Shown here piece by piece: positions 10,001-17,187 of a DNA stretch of 64,000 bases. This DNA comes from Nocardioides astragali. Lineage in GTDB: Bacteria; Actinomycetota; Actinomycetes; Propionibacteriales; Nocardioidaceae. The first letter of the stretch is position 1. Each line of letters opens with the position of its first letter. Location: positions 192,731 to 256,730 of the forward strand of contig NZ_JAFMZM010000007.1 of the NCBI RefSeq assembly GCF_024436375.1, in the 5' to 3' direction. The notes beneath the pieces were generated by a model. The model did no database searches. It saw only the letters and a list, made by a program, of their open reading frames with translations, and was not told the DNA's origin. The translations under genes and the position numbers were made by a program.

Positions 10001-10271
10001 CCGCGCCCGCCGCGCGCAGCGACTCGACGAGGTACTCGAAGTACTCCACGTGCCCGCCCTGGTAGGACGAGACCGCGACGCCCTGGACGTCCTCCTCCAG
10101 CGCGGCGTCGACGACCTCCTGCACGGAGCGGTTGTGCCCGAGGTGGATGACCTCGCAGCCCTGGCTCATGAAGATCCGCCGCATGATGTTGATCGAGGCG
10201 TCGTGGCCGTCGAAGAGCGCCGAGGCGGTGACGAGACGGATCGGGTTCTTCGGGGTGTGCAGCTCGGTCAT
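7047..10271 (-). CDS. icmF: fused isobutyryl-CoA mutase (B12-binding, G-protein chaperone and mutase in one chain)
   Basis: A 1,074-residue IcmF. It interconverts isobutyryl-CoA and n-butyryl-CoA with adenosylcobalamin; some family members also act on pivalyl- or isovaleryl-CoA. The N-terminal domain has the cobalamin ligand His23 in DGHDAS. The middle domain is a MeaB-like GTPase with the P-loop GTGGSGKSS near residue 200 and base-recognition motif NKFERRG. The C-terminal 520 residues are the methylmalonyl-CoA mutase-type barrel (ISGYHIAEAGANPISQLAF). The domain order matches IcmF rather than separate MutA/MutB plus MeaB. I choose ATG 10271 (MTELHTP) because the alternative ATG at 10289 lies inside an operator-like palindrome. 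It is downstream of marR in the same direction. Confidence 0.95.
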   Translation of the reverse strand: MTELHTPKNPIRLVTASALFDGHDASINIMRRIFMSQGCEVIHLGHNRSVQEVVDAALEEDVQGVAVSSYQGGHVEYFEYLVESLRAAGAGHVKVVGGGGGVIVPSEIARLRASGVTIFSPEDGQKMGLVGMINSVVADCDVDLWSDGSVTVEGVLSGDRFAVARAVTGAEGGRLDESMLEEIRKAAARRVVPVLGITGTGGSGKSSLTDEIVRRFRTDQQDKLRIAVIAVDPTRRKGGGALLGDRIRANSLDGDRIFFRSLATRGAHEVPEHLGDVIDVMKAAGHDLVVVETPGIGQGDAGIVPLVDHSLYVMTPEFGAASQLEKIDMLDFADTVAINKFERRGAKDALRDVGRQLVRNRQAFGKQPQDMPVFGTSAATFNDDGVTALYQHLRGELADVGLEVQEGTLPHVDVRHSSGIRQVVPADRVRYLSEITETVRGYHARTTELAEAARNLQRVQYVADQLGDGDAGGVPALLEAARKAVPHEIADQIAGWPAVVESYSGDEQVVVVRDKEIHTKLTKNSLSGSAIPRVALPRFDDHGELVRFWRNENLPGYFPFTAGVFPFKRDNEDPARMFAGEGDPARTNRRFKILSEGNDATRLSTAFDSVTLYGRDPDPRPDVYGKVGTSGVSVATLDDMKELFDGFDLVAPTTSVSLTINGPAPTVLAFFLNTAIDQQVDAFVEREAREPSAEERAQLAAYALANVRGTVQADILKEDQGQNTALFSTEFCLRMMADIQEWFIEQQVRNFYSVSISGYHIAEAGANPISQLAFTLANGFTYVEAYLARGMKIDDFAPNLSFFFSNGMDPEYSVLGRVARRIWAVTMKEKYGASERSQKLKYHVQTSGRSLHAQEMDFNDIRTTLQALIAIYDNANSLHTNAYDEAVTTPTEESVRRALAIQLIINREWGLAMNENPLQGSFIIDDLTELVEAAVLAEFDSINERGGVLGAMETGYQRGRIQDESMLYEHRKHDGSLPIIGVNTFVKESAADAQPQEIELARATEAEKESQLARVRAFQAAHGAEAQEALARLKDAAVSGDNVFAVLMDAARVCSLQQVTEAFFEVGGQYRRNV

Positions 10272-10277
10272 GCCTAG

Positions 10278-10297
10278 ATAGTAGGACATCCAACTAT
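10278..10297. promoter_or_regulatory. 20-bp palindrome at the icmF start, probable MarR operator
   Basis: The site reads ATAGTAGGACATCCAACTAT, arms ATAGT-n-GGA and TCC-n-ACTAT, symmetric at 16 of 20 positions. It ends 6 bp upstream of the icmF ATG and is strikingly A/T-rich for this genome. The adjacent marR product is the obvious candidate binder; that is inference from position and symmetry. Confidence 0.7.
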
Positions 10298-10347
10298 TAC
10301 TCGGAAGTCACAAGGCTGACGGCGCCACGGAAGCCGGCGGCGGTGGG

Positions 10348-10839
10348 TCAGAGGGCGTCGCCGAGCCCGGTGCGCAGCGCGGTGAGGCTGTCCGTCAGCC
10401 CACGCACGTCAGCCTCCGGCAGGCCGGGGTTCTCGAAGACCTCGGCGTTGAGCACCGCCGTCGCCTCCTCGACGGCCTCGCGGCCGGCATCGGTCAGCAC
10501 CGCTCGTACGACCCGCTTGTCCTGGTCGTCGCGCACCCGCTCGACGTAGCCCTGCGCGACCAGCCGGTCGACGGCGCTGGTGACGCTGGTGGGGTGCACC
10601 TGCAGCAGCGAGCCGAGCCGCGACATCGGCATCGCCGCATCACGGGTGAAGGAGAGCAGCCGCAGCACCTCGTAGCGGGCGAACGTCAGGCCGCGTGGCC
10701 GCAGCACCGCGTCGATGCGCTCCATCAGCAGCTGCTGGGCACGCACGACGGAGGTCACCATCGCCATCCCGTCGGCGGCGTCCGGCCAGCCGTGCGCCAC
10801 CCACTGGCGGTGGGCCTCACCGATCGGGTCGCGGGTCAT
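10348..10839 (-). CDS. MarR-family transcriptional regulator
   Basis: A 163-residue winged-helix regulator. Dimerisation helices occupy the first 55 residues. The DNA-binding part follows: FARYEVLRLLSFTRDAAM, the recognition helix region LLQVHPTSVTSAVDRLVAQG, and the wing VERVRDDQDKRVVRAVLTDAG. The wing keeps the DxR-type pattern (DDQDKRV) usual for MarR. The gene lies 76 bp upstream of icmF on the same strand and 9 bp downstream of a BtuF-like gene, so the three may share a transcript. It probably represses icmF through the palindrome at 10278-10297, with an acyl-CoA or related ligand as inducer; the ligand is a guess. Confidence 0.9.
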   Translation of the reverse strand: MTRDPIGEAHRQWVAHGWPDAADGMAMVTSVVRAQQLLMERIDAVLRPRGLTFARYEVLRLLSFTRDAAMPMSRLGSLLQVHPTSVTSAVDRLVAQGYVERVRDDQDKRVVRAVLTDAGREAVEEATAVLNAEVFENPGLPEADVRGLTDSLTALRTGLGDAL

Positions 10840-10848
10840 GGCTGGAGG

Positions 10849-11592
10849 TTAGCCAGTCAGTGCCGCCAGCATCGCGTGCGCCTCGACCATCGCCGGGCCG
10901 TACCAGGTCAGCAGCCGCCCCGAGACCAGCCGCGTCGGGGTCGTGAAGGCCTCCGGTCCGTCGTCGGCGGTGAAGACGTACGGCTCGTCCGGCAGCAGTA
11001 CGACGTCCGCGCCGGCGCGGTCGATCTCGCCGACGTCGACGGCCGGATAGCGCCCGTCGCGGTCGGCGAGCACGTTGGCCAGCCCCGCCCGGGTGAGCAG
11101 GTCGTCGGTGTAGGTCTGCGCGCCGACCACCATCCACGGGTCCCGCCAGATCGGCACGGCGACGGAGAGCCTCCGGGGCGAGGGGGTCGACCAGAGGTCG
11201 CGCGCCTGCACGAGCCACGCCGGGTCGGGGACGCCGAGCCCGGTGCCGAAGAGACGGGACAACGAGTCGAGCGACTCCTCGACGGTTTCGATCCGGGTGA
11301 CCCACACCGCGACGCCGGCCTCGCGCAACCGGCGTACGTCGAGCTCGCGGTTCTCCTCCATGTTGGCCACGACGAGGTCGGGGGAGAGGGCCCGGATCGC
11401 CCGCAGGTCGGGGTTCTTGGTGCCCCTGACCCGAGCCACGTCGAGGTCGCGCGGGTGGGTGCACCAGTCGGTCGCGCCGACGAGCCGGTCCGGCGCCGAC
11501 GCGGCCAGCGCCTCGGTCAGCGACGGGACGAGCGAGACCACGCGCGTCGCCGGGCCGGCCAGGGGGACGTCGGCTCCCAGGTCGTCCCGCAT
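10849..11592 (-). CDS. helical-backbone metal receptor, BtuF/FecB-like, without signal peptide
   Basis: A 247-residue protein of the periplasmic-binding helical backbone superfamily that normally captures cobalamin or ferric siderophores (TRVVSLVPSLTEALAA at the start, DLVVANMEENRELDVRRLREAGV in the middle, PYVFTADDGPEAF later). It starts directly with the fold (MRDDLGADVPLAGPATRVV) and shows no signal peptide or lipobox, so it should stay in the cytoplasm. No permease or ATPase accompanies it. Being first in a possible operon with marR and a B12-dependent mutase, a cobalamin-handling role is tempting but unproven. The stop is 9 bp from the marR start. Confidence 0.8.
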   Translation of the reverse strand: MRDDLGADVPLAGPATRVVSLVPSLTEALAASAPDRLVGATDWCTHPRDLDVARVRGTKNPDLRAIRALSPDLVVANMEENRELDVRRLREAGVAVWVTRIETVEESLDSLSRLFGTGLGVPDPAWLVQARDLWSTPSPRRLSVAVPIWRDPWMVVGAQTYTDDLLTRAGLANVLADRDGRYPAVDVGEIDRAGADVVLLPDEPYVFTADDGPEAFTTPTRLVSGRLLTWYGPAMVEAHAMLAALTG

Positions 11593-11686
11593 GGCACGAG
11601 GCTAGGACACGGCTAGTCACATGGGACGGGGCGAGTCGTACGACCGGCTGATGGGTGCGGACCCCCGGACGTGATGGAGTTGCCCC

Positions 11687-12820
11687 ATGAGGCATGCACT
11701 GTCGCGCTCTGGCCTGCCGGTGGCCGGCGTGGAGCGCACGACCGCTGAGGGATGGTCCTTCCCCGCGCGCAACCCCGCCACTGGCGAAGTGCTCTGGGAC
11801 GTGCCGGACGCCGGGGTCGCCGACGTCCGGTCGGCCACCGACGCGGCCTGGCGTGCCTTCCACGAGACCCAGTGGAGCACCGACTCAGCGCTGCGGGCCG
11901 ACACGATCGGCCGGCTCCAGGACGCGCTGGTCGCCCGGTCCGACGAGCTGGCCCTGCTCCTGGCCGCCGAGACCGGGGTCCCGGTCGCGTTGCGGGGCGC
12001 CCACCTCGATGCCGCGATCGCGTCCATGCGGCGCGAGCTGCGCGCGGAGCCGCCCGGCGTGACTGCCGTGATCACTCCCGCGACCTCGCCGCTGGCCGTC
12101 GCCCTCCACGAGGTCGGCCGGGTGCTCGCCGTCGGTGGCACGGTGGTGCTCAAGCCTGCCGCCGAGGCCGCGAGCGCCGCGCTCGAGCTCGGACGCATCG
12201 CCCTCGACGTCCTGCCTCGCGGAGTGCTCAACGTCGTGTCCACTCGCGACGTCGACGTCGCCACCGCGCTCGTCCTCGACCCCAGCGTCGACGAGGTGTC
12301 CTACACCGGTGCGGCCGTCAACGCCGAGCGCGTCCAGGTCGCCGCGGCGCGCGCCGGCAAGCGCGTACGCGTCGACGCCGGCGGGCCGGTGCCGGTCCGG
12401 GTGCGCGACGACGCCGACCTCGCCGCCGTCGTCGCGGGTGCGGCCGCCGCGGTCGCGGCCAACGCCGGCCAGGGCTGCCGCCTGCCGACCAGCGTGCTCG
12501 TGCCGCCGCACCGCTACGCCGAGGCGCTCCGGGCGGCAGTCACGGCGATGGAGGGGGTCGTCGTCGGCGACCCCGCGGACCCCGACACCCTCTGCGGCCC
12601 GCTGCGCTCCCCGGTCGCGCGGGACCGCGTCGCGCGCTACCTCGCCCTCGCGCGGTCCGAGGGCGGCGACATCGCGCTCGGCGGCCGGGTCCTCGACCGC
12701 GACGGCTGGTGGGTGTCGCCGACCGTGATCGGCGGGCTCAGCCGGCAGTCGCGGCTGGTGACGGAGGAGGTCCTCGGGCCGGTGCTCATGGTCGTCGCCG
12801 ACACATCGGCACGTGCATGA
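11687..12820 (+). pseudogene. aldehyde dehydrogenase family protein, catalytically altered and C-terminally truncated
   Basis: A 377-residue reading frame that aligns by eye to aldehyde dehydrogenases from the N-terminus (SFPARNPATGEVLWDVPDA) to EEVLGPVLMV, then stops after eight unrelated residues (VADTSARA). Complete enzymes continue for about 90 more residues covering the end of the catalytic domain and the oligomerisation strand. The general-base Glu of the ELGGK motif is replaced (VDAGGPVP), and the N-terminal WNYP substrate motif reads ATSPL. The nucleophile Cys survives in ANAGQGCRLP. Its 3' end overlaps the convergent GNAT gene by 35 bp. The frame is otherwise clean and codon use is normal, so it may be a recent truncation or a repurposed non-enzymatic protein. 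Confidence 0.75.
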
Positions 12821-13223
12821 CTCCGTCCTCGTCGAACTCCGGACCCGTGACCTCGAAGCCGTAGCCCTCGTAGAACGCGGTCAGCCCGGTCTGGGCGTCG
12901 AGTCGCACCTCCCGGTCCCCGCAGAGGGCGAGCGCCGCGTCCATCATCAGCGCGGCCAGCCCCCGGCCGCGGGACGCGGGTGCCACCGCGACACGACCGA
13001 TGCGCGCCCAGTCGCCGTCGTCGAGGACGCGCAGGCAGCCGACGAGCCTCTCGTCCTCGAGCAGCATCACGTGCTGGGTGGTGTCCTCGAGGTCGCGCCC
13101 GTCCAGGTCGGGGTAGGGGCAGTCCTGCTCGACGACGAAGACCTGCTGCCGCAGCCGCCACAGCTCGTACGCCAGCCGTGGCGCGAGCTCGTCGACGGGG
13201 ACCGTGAGGACCTGGGTGGACAT
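12786..13223 (-). CDS. GNAT acetyltransferase, ElaA-like
   Basis: A 145-residue acetyl-CoA-dependent N-acetyltransferase of the ElaA subgroup. YELWRLRQQVFVVEQDCPYPDLDG near the N-terminus is the ElaA signature region. The acetyl-CoA pyrophosphate loop is RVAVAPASRGRGLAALMM near residue 85, and the C-terminal strand has TAFYEGYGFEVTG. The acceptor substrate of ElaA proteins is not established. The gene converges on and overlaps the truncated aldehyde dehydrogenase frame, and its ATG at 13223 sits 45 bp from the thiamine riboswitch on the other strand. Confidence 0.9.
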   Translation of the reverse strand: MSTQVLTVPVDELAPRLAYELWRLRQQVFVVEQDCPYPDLDGRDLEDTTQHVMLLEDERLVGCLRVLDDGDWARIGRVAVAPASRGRGLAALMMDAALALCGDREVRLDAQTGLTAFYEGYGFEVTGPEFDEDGVMHVPMCRRRP

Positions 13224-13267
13224 GGCGTGAAGCCTACGGAGGGGGCGGGCTAGGCTGGCCGCAGAAG

Positions 13268-13354
13268 ACAGGGGAGCACGTGCGAGACGTGCTGAGAGTG
13301 CGGACCAGCCGCAGACCCTCCGAACCTGATCCGGCTAGCACCGGCGATAGGGAG
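13268..13354 (+). promoter_or_regulatory. TPP riboswitch (THI element)
   Basis: The leader of thiB carries the conserved thiamine pyrophosphate aptamer: GGGGAGC at 13271, GCTGAGAGTGCGGACC at 13291, then ACCCTCCGAACCTGATCCGG at 13315 and CTAGCACCGGCGATAGGGAG to 13354. These match the P1, P2/J3-2, P4 and P5 elements of the family. The GGGAG closing the aptamer is also the likely ribosome site 10 nt before the thiB ATG, which suggests that bound TPP blocks translation initiation. Confidence 0.96.
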
Positions 13355-13364
13355 TCCACCCACC

Positions 13365-14474
13365 ATGACGCACGCACGCGTTCGCGCTGCCCTCACCACG
13401 TCTGCTGTTGCGGCACTCGCCGCCCTGACGCTCGCGGGTTGCAGCCTCACCGGCACCGAGGATCCGTCGTCCCCGGCGACGTCCGCCGCCGAGGGCCAGG
13501 GCGAGGGCCAGGGCGAGGGGGCTGGCGGTGGCGGCACCGTCGTGCTCGCCACGCACGAGTCCTTCCACCTGCCCAAGAAGCTGGTGAGGTCCTTCGAGGC
13601 CGAGACCGGCTACACCCTCGAGGTGCGCGCCGCCGGTGACGCCGGCACCCTCGCCACCAAGCTCAGCCTGACCGCGGACAACCCGATCGCCGACGCCGCC
13701 TTCGGCATCGACAACACCTTCGCCTCGCGCCCGCTCGGCGAGGGCGCCTTCGCCGAGGTCACCCCCTCGGTCGCCCCGCCGGAGGAGTACGTCCTGCCCG
13801 AGGGCGGCGACCGCCTCGTCCCGGTCGACTCGGCGAGCGTCTGCGTCAACGTCGACACGGCGTGGTTCGCCGAGGAGGGGATCGAGCCCCCGCGCACCCT
13901 GGACGACCTCACCGACCCGGCGTACGCCGACCTCCTCGTCACGCCCGGCGCCTCCACCAGCAGCCCCGGCATGGCGTTCTTCCTGTCCACCGTCGCGGAG
14001 TACGGCGACGACTGGCAGTCCTACTGGACCGACCTGCTCGCCAACGGCGCCAAGGTGGTCGACGGCTGGGAGGACGCCTACTACGGCGACTTCACCGCCG
14101 GGTCCAAGACGGGCACCCGTCCGATCGTGGTCTCCTACGACTCCTCCCCGGCCTTCACCGTGGTCGACGGGAAGTCTACGACCGCGGCGCTGCTCGACAC
14201 CTGCTTCCGCCAGGTCGAGTACGCCGGCGTGCTCGCAGGGGCCGACAACCCGGAGGGTGCCGAGGCCTTGGTCGACTGGATGCTCTCCGACGAGGTGCAG
14301 AGCGCGCTGCCGGAGGCGATGTACGTCTTCCCGGTGATGCCCGACGTGACCGTGCCCGAGGACTGGGCGGCGTTCGCACCCCAGCCCACCGACCCCTACG
14401 AGGTCGCGCCCGAGGAGATCTCGGCCAACCGCGAGCAGTGGCTGACCGAGTGGACGGACGTCGTCTCGCGGTGA
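13365..14474 (+). CDS. thiB: thiamine ABC transporter substrate-binding lipoprotein
   Basis: A 369-residue extracellular binding protein for thiamine or its phosphates. Residues 1-25 are a signal peptide ending in the lipobox LAGC (ALTLAGCSLTG), followed by a Gly/Glu-rich linker. The mature part has the ThiB pattern: VVLATHESFHLPKKLVRSFE, YTLEVRAAGDAGTLATKL, then IEPPRTLDDLTDPAYADLLV and TGTRPIVVSYDSSPAF. It is controlled by the TPP riboswitch just upstream and translationally coupled to the permease (GTGA overlap at 14471-14474). No thiamine biosynthesis gene is in the window. Confidence 0.95.
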   Translation: MTHARVRAALTTSAVAALAALTLAGCSLTGTEDPSSPATSAAEGQGEGQGEGAGGGGTVVLATHESFHLPKKLVRSFEAETGYTLEVRAAGDAGTLATKLSLTADNPIADAAFGIDNTFASRPLGEGAFAEVTPSVAPPEEYVLPEGGDRLVPVDSASVCVNVDTAWFAEEGIEPPRTLDDLTDPAYADLLVTPGASTSSPGMAFFLSTVAEYGDDWQSYWTDLLANGAKVVDGWEDAYYGDFTAGSKTGTRPIVVSYDSSPAFTVVDGKSTTAALLDTCFRQVEYAGVLAGADNPEGAEALVDWMLSDEVQSALPEAMYVFPVMPDVTVPEDWAAFAPQPTDPYEVAPEEISANREQWLTEWTDVVSR

Positions 14475-16159
14475 GCACTCCTGTGGGTCGAGGAGGGCGC
14501 TCTGCGCCCGTCACGAGACCACAGGTGCGCCGACTCCTCGCCCTCCTCGCCCTGGCCGCCGCGCCGGTGCTGGTGCTCGGCGTCCTCTTCGTCCTGCCGG
14601 TGAGCGGCATGGTCGCCGAGGGGTTCGTGGCCGACGGCCGCTTCGCTCCCGGAGCAGTGCTCGACGTGCTCGCCCGTCCGCGTGTGCACCGGGTGGCGTG
14701 GTTCACGGTGTGGACCTCCGGGGCCGCGACCCTGCTGGCCGTCGTGCTCGGCCTGCCGGCGGCGTACGCCCTCCACCGCCTCGCGCTGCCGGGCCGAGCG
14801 GCGGTGCGTGCGGCGATGCTCGTGCCGTTCGTGCTCCCGACCGTCGTCGTCGGGGTGGCCTTCCGCCAGCTGCTCGGCGAGGGCGGGCCCCTCGGCTTCC
14901 TGGGCCTGGACGGGACTCCCGTCGCGATCGTCTGCGGACTGGTCTTCTTCAACGTCGCGGTCGTCGTCCGCACCGTCGGCGTCGCCTGGGAGTCGCTCGA
15001 CCCGCGCCCGGGGCAGGCGGCCGCTGCCCTCGGCGCCTCGCCGTGGCAGGTGCTGCGCACGGTGACCCTGCCTGCCCTGCGGCCGGCGATCGTCGGTGCC
15101 GCGAGCATCGTGTTCCTCTTCTGCGCCACGGCGTTCGGCATCGTGCTCACCCTCGGCGGGGTCAAGCACGCGACCGTCGAGACCGAGATCTACCTGCTGA
15201 CCACGACGATCTTCGACCTGCAGGCAGCGGCGGCGCTGTCGGTGCTGCAGATCGTCGTCGTGGTCGGCCTCCTGGCCCTCGCCGCGCGACTGCGCGCGAC
15301 TCCCGACCCGACGGCCCACCGCACCGTCACGCCCGTCCGTGCCGTACGACGCGGCGACGCCCCCGTGGTCGTCGCGACGCTGCTCGTGCTGGGAGCGATG
15401 CTGCTGCCGATCCTCACGCTGGTGCTCGGCTCGCTCAGCGTCGGCGAGGGCTGGGGGCTGGACAACTACCGCGCGCTCTCGACGTCCGGCGACGACCAGG
15501 CACTGCTGGTGCCGGTCACGACGGCCCTGGTGACGAGTCTGCGCACTGCCGTCGACGCGACCTGGATGGCCCTCCTGGTCGGTGTGCTGGTGGCCACGAT
15601 CGTCACCCGCCGCTCGCACTCGGTCGCCGAGCGGCGGGTCCGCTCGATCCTCGACGGCTTCTTCATGCTGCCCCTGGGGGTCAGTGCGGTGACACTCGGC
15701 TTCGGCTTCCTCATCACCCTCGACCGACCTCCCCTCGACCTGCGCGACTCGCCCCTGCTCGTGCCGATGGCCCAGGCGCTGGTGGCTCTCCCGCTCGTGG
15801 TGCGCACGCTGACGCCGGTGCTCGGTGGCATCGACGACCGTCAGCGGCAGGCGGCCGCGTCCCTCGGCGCGTCGCCCTGGCGCACCCTCCTCACCGTCGA
15901 CCTGCCGGTCGTGTGGAAGCCGATGCTCGCGGCCAGCGGGTTCGCGTTCGCCGCGTCGCTGGGCGAGTTCGGCGCGACGTCCTTCCTCGCCCGCGACGAC
16001 AGCCCCACCCTGCCGGTGGTCATCTTCCGGCTGATCGGTCACCCCGGTGAGATGAACTACGGCATGGCGCTCGCCGCCTCCGTCGTCCTCGCGGCCGCCA
16101 CGGCCGTGGTGATGCTCGCAGTCGAGCGGCTGCGCGTGCCTGGTGTGGGAGCGTTCTGA
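14471..16159 (+). CDS. thiP: thiamine ABC transporter permease, two fused half-permeases
   Basis: A 562-residue integral membrane protein with about 12 hydrophobic helices in two homologous halves, each with an EAA-type loop for the ATPase (GQAAAALGASPWQVLRTVTL near residue 185 and RQAAASLGASPWRTLLTVDL near 465). It forms the ThiP channel. The GTG at 14471 overlaps the thiB stop. However, codons 4-19 are read from a REP-type hairpin repeat (14481-14525), and an in-frame GTG at 14525 begins right at the first predicted membrane helix (VRRLLALLALAAAPVLVLG). The true start could be either; the latter lacks an obvious ribosome site. Confidence 0.93.
   Translation: MSTPVGRGGRSAPVTRPQVRRLLALLALAAAPVLVLGVLFVLPVSGMVAEGFVADGRFAPGAVLDVLARPRVHRVAWFTVWTSGAATLLAVVLGLPAAYALHRLALPGRAAVRAAMLVPFVLPTVVVGVAFRQLLGEGGPLGFLGLDGTPVAIVCGLVFFNVAVVVRTVGVAWESLDPRPGQAAAALGASPWQVLRTVTLPALRPAIVGAASIVFLFCATAFGIVLTLGGVKHATVETEIYLLTTTIFDLQAAAALSVLQIVVVVGLLALAARLRATPDPTAHRTVTPVRAVRRGDAPVVVATLLVLGAMLLPILTLVLGSLSVGEGWGLDNYRALSTSGDDQALLVPVTTALVTSLRTAVDATWMALLVGVLVATIVTRRSHSVAERRVRSILDGFFMLPLGVSAVTLGFGFLITLDRPPLDLRDSPLLVPMAQALVALPLVVRTLTPVLGGIDDRQRQAAASLGASPWRTLLTVDLPVVWKPMLAASGFAFAASLGEFGATSFLARDDSPTLPVVIFRLIGHPGEMNYGMALAASVVLAAATAVVMLAVERLRVPGVGAF
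14481..14525. repeat. REP-type hairpin repeat (family II) at the thiP start
   Basis: The core, GTCGAGGAG then GGGCGC-TCT-GCGCCC then GTCACGAGACC, resembles the element inside nadB at 49004-49042. The inner stem is perfect (14495-14500 with 14504-14509), and CTGTGG at 14481 pairs with CCACAG at 14519. It occupies the thiB-thiP junction and encodes the first residues of the longest ThiP frame. Confidence 0.7.
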
Positions 16160-16161
16160 CC

Positions 16162-17166
16162 GTGCTGTCACTGCGCGGGGTCTCGGTCCGCTACGGCGAC
16201 ACCGTCGCCGTCGACGAGGTGTCGCTCGACCTCGCCGCCGGTCAGGTGCTCGCCGTGCTCGGGCCTTCGGGGTGCGGCAAGTCCACCCTCCTGCGCGCCG
16301 TCGCCGGGCTCGAGCCGCTCTCCGGGGGATCGATCTCCGTCGACGACGCCGACCTCGCCGGCGTACCCACCCACAAGCGCGGCTTCGCCCTCATGTTCCA
16401 GGACGGCCAGCTCTTCGCGCACCTCACGGTCGCCCGCAACGTGGCGTACGCCCTCCGGCTGAGGCGTACGCCCTCGGCTCGCCTGGCCGCCCGGGTGCGG
16501 GAGCTGCTCGAGCTGGTCGGGCTGTCGGGCTACGACGACCGCCTGCCCGGCACCCTGTCCGGCGGCGAGCGGCAGCGCGTGGCCCTCGCGCGAGCCCTCG
16601 CCGTCGAGCCGCGGCTGATCCTGCTCGACGAGCCCCTGTCGGCGCTCGACGCGACCCTGCGCGAACGACTGGCCGCCGACCTGCGCGAGATCCTGCACGC
16701 CGCCGGCACGACCGCGTTGCTGGTCACGCACGACCACGACGAGGCCTTCGCGCTCGCCGACCGGCTCGCCGTCATGCGCGACGGACGCGTGGTGCAGTCG
16801 GGCGAGATCGACGAGGTGTGGCGCGAGCCGGTGGACGAGGAGACCGCGCTGTTCCTGGGCTACGCTCGGGTGGTCCGGGGCGAGGCGGCGAGCGAGGTGC
16901 TCGACGCGGCCGGCCTGCCGGCGGCGCCGGCGGTTGCCCTCCGGAGATCGGCTCTCGTGGCGGACGGGGCCGCCCGGGGGATCCGGGCGAGGGTCGAGTC
17001 GGCCCGCGTGACGCCCGAGCAAGTGCGCCTCGTGGTGCACGCCGACGGCATCGGCAGGCTGGACGCGGTCGCCCCGCTGGGCAGTCGGGTCTCGCCCGGC
17101 GACGAGGTCGCGCTCCGCGTCGACGTGACGCGTCTCGCGGTCCTGCCGATCACGCCCGGCGCTTGA
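16162..17166 (+). CDS. thiQ: thiamine ABC transporter ATP-binding protein
   Basis: A 334-residue ABC ATPase that powers thiamine uptake with ThiP. It has Walker A GPSGCGKST near residue 35, the Q loop LMFQDGQLFAHLTV, the signature LSGGERQRVALARAL, Walker B LILLDEPLSALDA and the switch His in LLVTHDHDEAF. The C-terminal 110 residues form a TOBE-like extension. GTG 16162 is two bases after the thiP stop, completing the thiB-thiP-thiQ operon under the TPP riboswitch. It is longer than the enterobacterial ThiQ, mainly through the C-terminal domain. Confidence 0.93.
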   Translation: MLSLRGVSVRYGDTVAVDEVSLDLAAGQVLAVLGPSGCGKSTLLRAVAGLEPLSGGSISVDDADLAGVPTHKRGFALMFQDGQLFAHLTVARNVAYALRLRRTPSARLAARVRELLELVGLSGYDDRLPGTLSGGERQRVALARALAVEPRLILLDEPLSALDATLRERLAADLREILHAAGTTALLVTHDHDEAFALADRLAVMRDGRVVQSGEIDEVWREPVDEETALFLGYARVVRGEAASEVLDAAGLPAAPAVALRRSALVADGAARGIRARVESARVTPEQVRLVVHADGIGRLDAVAPLGSRVSPGDEVALRVDVTRLAVLPITPGA

Positions 17167-17187
17167 CCCGTCCCTACACTGACGTCC

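Noticed and set aside
6642-10277. 1,211-residue plus-strand open frame opposite icmF
   Set aside because: It is the antisense shadow of a clear IcmF, with Arg/Gly/Val-rich composition and no domain; GC-rich genes commonly keep such frames open.
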